Shown: in pieces, positions 6,169 to 9,341 of the stretch | How positions within the stretch are numbered: the stretch's first letter is position 1 | How the letters are laid out: each line of letters opens with the position of its first letter | Source: UBA1049 sp964522305 | GTDB lineage: Bacteria; Bacillota; Clostridia; Oscillospirales; CAG-382 | Assembly (NCBI GenBank): GCA_964522305.1 | Contig: CAZFVM010000050.1 | Location: 1-9,341, forward strand | Length of the DNA: 9,341 nt | Direction: 5' to 3' | Notes under the pieces: generated by a model | Database searches by the model: none | What the model saw: only the letters and a program-made list of their open reading frames with translations | What the model was told of the DNA's origin: nothing | Translations under genes and position numbers: made by a program

Positions 6169-6798
6169 ATGAAAAATGTAATAGTTTTAGACCACCCCAT
6201 GATTGCCCACAAGTTGACCTTGATGCGTAATATCGAGACCGGCTCCAAGGACTTTCGAGACTTGTTGAGCGAGATTTCCGCCCTGATGGCATACGAGATT
6301 ACCAGGGATTTACCCTTAGAGGATGTGGAGATCGAGACCCCCCTCGGCAAGACCATGGGCAAGAAAGTATCAGGCAAAAAGATAGCAATAGTCCCTATTT
6401 TGAGGGCAGGGCTTGGAATGGTGGACGGATTTTTGTCCATAGTTCCGGTGGCAAAGGTAGGGCATATAGGGTTGTATAGGGACCCGGAGACCCATCTTCC
6501 GGTAGAGTATTACTTCAAGATGCCTCCGGATATAGCCGATAGGACAGCTGTTATATTAGACCCCATGCTCGCCACCGGAGGCAGTGCCGCAGCGGCGGTG
6601 GATTGTCTCAAGCAAAGAGGATGCTGTGATATAATCCTAATGTGTTTGGTTGCAGCTCCCGAAGGAATCGACAAAGTCCGGCAAGAACACCCGGATGTAA
6701 AGGTTTTTGTCGCCGCAGTGGACGAGAGATTGGATGACCGCGCTTATATTATCCCGGGCTTGGGGGACGCGGGAGACCGCTTGTTCGGTACGAAGTAA
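6169..6798 (+). CDS. upp: Uracil phosphoribosyltransferase
   Basis: This cytoplasmic salvage enzyme converts uracil and PRPP to UMP and pyrophosphate. From ATG 6169 the protein has 209 residues, the same length as the Bacillus enzyme as I recall it, and its first residues (MKNVIVLDHPMIAHKLT) align with the family without gaps. A GTG at 6160 would add three residues. It has AAGGG (6151-6155) only 4 bases upstream, so it remains a real alternative. Motifs seen are VPILRAGLGMVDG (75-87), GLYRDPET (101-108), the PRPP-binding loop ILDPMLATGGSA (129-140) and the C-terminal uracil-binding segment YIIPGLGDAGDRLFGTK (193-209). It is the first gene after the chaperone terminator, and its stop codon directly abuts the ung start. 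No PyrR-type or other known pyrimidine attenuator was recognised in its leader. Confidence 0.96.
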   Translation: MKNVIVLDHPMIAHKLTLMRNIETGSKDFRDLLSEISALMAYEITRDLPLEDVEIETPLGKTMGKKVSGKKIAIVPILRAGLGMVDGFLSIVPVAKVGHIGLYRDPETHLPVEYYFKMPPDIADRTAVILDPMLATGGSAAAAVDCLKQRGCCDIILMCLVAAPEGIDKVRQEHPDVKVFVAAVDERLDDRAYIIPGLGDAGDRLFGTK

Positions 6799-7461
6799 AT
6801 GGTCCTTTTTTCCAACTCCTGGGACGAGCTTTTACGAGACGAATTCCACAAGGATTATTACATAAAGCTGCGGGAGTTTTTGAAGACGGAATACCTGTCC
6901 GGAGACCATAGGGTTTTCCCGGATATGTATAATATCTTCAACGCCCTCAAGCTCACTGACTACAAGGATATAAAGGCGGTTATTTTAGGCCAAGACCCCT
7001 ACCATGGTTTTGGACAAGCCCACGGGCTTTGCTTTTCGGTGAGGGCAAACACGCCAAAACCCCCATCTTTAATCAATATCCACAAAGAACTAAGCTCAGA
7101 CCTCGGCATCCCAATCCCAAAAAGCGGGGACTTAACCCCCTGGGCACAAAACGGAGTATTGCTGCTCAACACGGTGCTAACCGTCAGGGAAGGGCAAGCG
7201 GGCAGCCACGCAAACCGAGGATGGGAGACATTTACCGACAACATTATACGACTCATAGATGCAAAGCAACAGCCTGTATGCTTTTTGCACTGGGGAAGAT
7301 ATGCAATCTCAAAAGAACAATTAATCAAAAACCCCATTCACCATATACTAAAGGCGCCGCACCCCAGCCCCTTATCTGCCCACAGAGGGTTTTTTGGTTG
7401 CAGACATTTTTCTGAGTGCAACCGACTTTTGGATAATGAGATAGATTGGCGATTAGCATAA
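6799..7461 (+). CDS. ung: Uracil-DNA glycosylase (family 1)
   Basis: Ung removes uracil from DNA and starts base-excision repair. The product has 220 residues. Motif A, GQDPYHGFGQAHGL (64-77), contains the catalytic aspartate at 66. The uracil-stacking Phe is at 79, LLLNTVLTV (121-129) holds the uracil-reading Asn124, and the leucine-loop motif HPSPLSAHRGFFG (188-200) has the catalytic histidine 188. One oddity is FLHWG (162-166), where relatives usually have FLLWG or ILWG, a charged or polar residue in a strand that is normally hydrophobic. The ATG is the base immediately after the upp TAA (zero gap), and no convincing Shine-Dalgarno sequence precedes it, so translation probably depends on coupling to upp. 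The product acts in the cytoplasm on the chromosome and releases the base that Upp can salvage. Confidence 0.97.
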   Translation: MVLFSNSWDELLRDEFHKDYYIKLREFLKTEYLSGDHRVFPDMYNIFNALKLTDYKDIKAVILGQDPYHGFGQAHGLCFSVRANTPKPPSLINIHKELSSDLGIPIPKSGDLTPWAQNGVLLLNTVLTVREGQAGSHANRGWETFTDNIIRLIDAKQQPVCFLHWGRYAISKEQLIKNPIHHILKAPHPSPLSAHRGFFGCRHFSECNRLLDNEIDWRLA

Positions 7462-7476
7462 CGAAGGTAAAAACAC

Positions 7477-8355
7477 ATGAGTAACAAAAAAACCAAAAAC
7501 ATTTTATCGTTAATAGAAGATACTCTTCACACTTCTTCAAAGAGCCACAAAAAGCTGAGCAGTTACCTGTTGGACAACTATGTTTCGGCATCCTACATGA
7601 CCGCCCAGAAGCTAAGCGAGGCGGTGGGAGTCAGTGAGGCTACCATAACCAGATATGCTGTTTTGTTGGGTTATGAGGGCTATCCCGAGTTTCAATCCTC
7701 CCTTCGTAACATAGCAATGGGTACATTAACCTCGGTTCAACGCATCAAAGTAGCTGAGGAACGGCTGGGCAGCGATATTATAGGCGCCAGCTTCTCGGCG
7801 GATATAGAAACCCTCAGAAAGACCTTGGCAAACATCGATCATGAGGTGTTTTATGGGATAATAGATTTGTTGTTGGAGGCGAAGAAGGTTTTTATTATCG
7901 GGACCAGGTCTTCCACCTCCTTGGCATATTTCTTCAACTTTCACCTTTCCTTGATTTTGGACAATGTTCGGCTGGTTCAATACGCCAGCGGCAGCGATAT
8001 CTTTGAGCAATTGGTAAAAGTGGGGGAGGGTGACCTTGTTATCGGCATCTCTTTTCCGAGATACTCAAAGCGAACGGTGGATGGATTGGATTTTGCAAAG
8101 AGGCAGGGGGCAGATATAATAGCCATCACCGACAGCGTCCAGTCCCCCTTGGTTTCATACGCCGACAGAGTGCTTTATGCAGCCAACCAAACCGATTCCT
8201 TCGTAGATTCTTTGGTTGCTCCCATGGCGCTGATAAACGCGTTAATCGCTGCCATCGGACAGCGTAAAAAGAGCGAATTAGAAGAGAGCTTTTCAAAGCT
8301 GGAGGATGTCTGGGAGGAGTACAAGATATATGACAAGTTCGGCACAGACAAATAA
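7477..8355 (+). CDS. RpiR/MurR-family transcriptional regulator with SIS domain
   Basis: The 292-residue product has the two-domain plan of RpiR-type regulators. The N-terminal helix-turn-helix covers about residues 5-78, with MTAQKLSEAVGVSEATITRY at 41-60 followed by LGYEGYPEFQ. The C-terminal SIS (sugar isomerase) domain covers about 125-260, including VFIIGTRSSTSLAYFF (138-153) and DLVIGISFPRYSKRTVDGL (186-204). In the family the SIS domain senses phosphosugars, and the regulators control sugar, amino-sugar or cell-wall catabolic genes, as repressors or activators. The effector and targets here cannot be inferred. The ATG at 7477 has GAAGG (7463-7467) 9 bases upstream and lies 15 bases after ung. 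The gene overlaps the next one by 26 bases. No sugar gene is adjacent within the window. Confidence 0.92.
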   Translation: MSNKKTKNILSLIEDTLHTSSKSHKKLSSYLLDNYVSASYMTAQKLSEAVGVSEATITRYAVLLGYEGYPEFQSSLRNIAMGTLTSVQRIKVAEERLGSDIIGASFSADIETLRKTLANIDHEVFYGIIDLLLEAKKVFIIGTRSSTSLAYFFNFHLSLILDNVRLVQYASGSDIFEQLVKVGEGDLVIGISFPRYSKRTVDGLDFAKRQGADIIAITDSVQSPLVSYADRVLYAANQTDSFVDSLVAPMALINALIAAIGQRKKSELEESFSKLEDVWEEYKIYDKFGTDK

Positions 8356-9341
8356 ATACGATGTTTGCATAGTCGGGGGCGGTCCCGCAGGGCTGATGTC
8401 CGCCATATCCGCCGTTGGGCTTGGCAAGCGGGTTTTGTTGATTGACAAGAACAAGTATTGCGGCAAGAAGCTCAACATCACCGGCAAAGGCAGATGCAAC
8501 ATCACCAACAATTCCTCTATAGAGGAGTTTATGCAGAACATTCCGGTCAACCCCAAGTTTATGTACAGGGCATTGACCGTTTTTTCTCCCTCGGATACTA
8601 TAGATTTTTTCAACACCCGAGGAGTAGCGGTAAAGACAGAGCAGGGGAGGCGGGTGTTCCCCGAGTCAGACGACGCAAAACAGGTCACGGATTGCCTGGT
8701 AAATGAATGCAAAAACGGCGGGGTCAGGATTATTCGGGGGACAGTGACCGAGGTTATAACCCACGACAAAAAGGTGACCGCAGTAATGGCAGATACTTCG
8801 GCAGGTCCCCAAGCCTTTGAGTGCGCCTCTGTTATCATCGCAACCGGTGGGCTCAGTTACCCCGGGACCGGCTCTACCGGGGATGGCTACAGGCTGGCAA
8901 AGAGCCTGGGACACACCATAGTAGAGCCCACCCCCTCTTTGGTGCCGCTTTTGGCTCGGGGAGACTTTTGTACCCGCTGTGCAGGGCTTTCTTTGAAGAA
9001 TGTGACTGCAACTTTTACAGACAAACAAGGTAAAGTCCTATACAAAGAGCTGGGAGAGATGTTGTTTACCCATTTCGGAGTCTCCGGTCCCATAGTGCTT
9101 TCGGGGTCTGCCCATATAAAAAAAGATTTTCCGGTCAGCATGACCATCGATCTAAAGCCCGGGTTGGATACAGAGAAACTGGACAAAAGAATACTTAAGG
9201 ATTTTAGCCAAAACCAAAACAAAGATTTTCAAAACAGCCTTTCCGCTCTTTTACCCGCAAAGATTATTCAGCCGATAATTGACCTGTCAGGCATCCCCGC
9301 CACAAAGAAGGTGCACGAGATTACCAGACAAGAGAGAAAGG
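8330..9341 (+). CDS. HI0933/YhiN-family FAD-dependent oxidoreductase (BaiN-like), 3' end outside window
   Basis: The frame stays open from ATG 8330 to the window edge, giving 337 residues. GGGAGGAG (8312-8319) lies 10 bases before the ATG, supporting this start although it lies within the last 26 bases of the regulator gene. The N-terminal Rossmann FAD-binding motif is VGGGPAG (15-21), with the acidic end of the second strand at LLIDK (36-40). The family-diagnostic segment GKKLNITGKGRCNITN (45-60) follows, then ATGGLSYPGTGSTGDGY (171-187) and GEMLFTHFGVSGPIVL (242-257). These are typical of PF03486 flavoproteins, about 400 residues long, so roughly 60-80 residues are missing. Members are often annotated NAD(P)/FAD-dependent oxidoreductase or BaiN. 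Their physiological reaction is mostly unestablished, and a bile-acid role should not be assumed here. Confidence 0.93.
   Translation, partial: MTSSAQTNKYDVCIVGGGPAGLMSAISAVGLGKRVLLIDKNKYCGKKLNITGKGRCNITNNSSIEEFMQNIPVNPKFMYRALTVFSPSDTIDFFNTRGVAVKTEQGRRVFPESDDAKQVTDCLVNECKNGGVRIIRGTVTEVITHDKKVTAVMADTSAGPQAFECASVIIATGGLSYPGTGSTGDGYRLAKSLGHTIVEPTPSLVPLLARGDFCTRCAGLSLKNVTATFTDKQGKVLYKELGEMLFTHFGVSGPIVLSGSAHIKKDFPVSMTIDLKPGLDTEKLDKRILKDFSQNQNKDFQNSLSALLPAKIIQPIIDLSGIPATKKVHEITRQERK

Noticed and set aside
8293..8838. 181-codon - strand frame opposite the flavoprotein gene
   Set aside because: It lies opposite a clear FAD-dependent oxidoreductase with intact motifs. It has no recognisable domain and no credible start signal.
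1..9341. Search for CRISPR arrays, insertion sequences, tRNA/rRNA genes, defence or toxin-antitoxin genes
   Set aside because: No repeated spacer-type pattern, transposase motif, RNA gene fold or defence domain was visible. All long frames with believable composition belong to core housekeeping families.

Overview
The window looks like an ordinary chromosomal segment of a Gram-positive bacterium (Bacillota, most likely class Clostridia). The evidence is the gene order hrcA-grpE-dnaK-dnaJ, a CIRCE operator next to a vegetative promoter, and a DnaK that lacks the insertion found in the N-terminal ATPase quadrant of Gram-negative DnaKs. Strong AAGGAGG-type ribosome binding sites and AT-rich gaps between moderately GC-balanced genes fit the same picture. 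Genus or species cannot be read from the sequence alone. Every gene found is on the + strand.

Layout. (1) Positions 1-671 hold the 3' part of a gene for an extracellular solute-binding protein of a sugar-type ABC importer, closed by a hairpin terminator near 728-766. (2) The gap 672-1080 holds the terminator, a perfect 9-bp inverted repeat, a good sigma-A-type promoter (960-987) and a CIRCE operator (999-1025, one mismatch). (3) Positions 1081-5923 hold the heat-shock chaperone cluster: hrcA (repressor), grpE (nucleotide exchange factor), dnaK (Hsp70) and dnaJ (Hsp40). hrcA and grpE overlap. A second promoter lies between grpE and dnaK and has no CIRCE. A long, stable hairpin without a U-tract lies between dnaK and dnaJ. 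A textbook intrinsic terminator (5936-5971) closes the cluster. (4) From about 6070 to the window edge runs a second apparent operon: upp (uracil phosphoribosyltransferase), ung (uracil-DNA glycosylase, starting on the base after the upp stop codon), an RpiR-type SIS-domain regulator, and a HI0933/YhiN-type flavoprotein. The flavoprotein overlaps the regulator by 26 bases and is cut by the end of the window.

How they work together. HrcA should bind CIRCE and repress its own operon, and GroEL-dependent folding of HrcA is the known family feedback. GrpE, DnaJ and DnaK form one chaperone machine. In the second operon, Ung releases free uracil from DNA and Upp converts uracil with PRPP to UMP, so the pair makes biochemical sense as a repair-plus-salvage unit. 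The last two genes have no obvious link to them beyond probable co-transcription.

I found no mobile element, CRISPR array, tRNA or rRNA, and no convincing novel system. The points worth a second look are regulatory: the CIRCE-free dnaK promoter, the dnaK-dnaJ hairpin, the inverted repeats in two intergenic regions, and the tightly coupled upp-ung pair.
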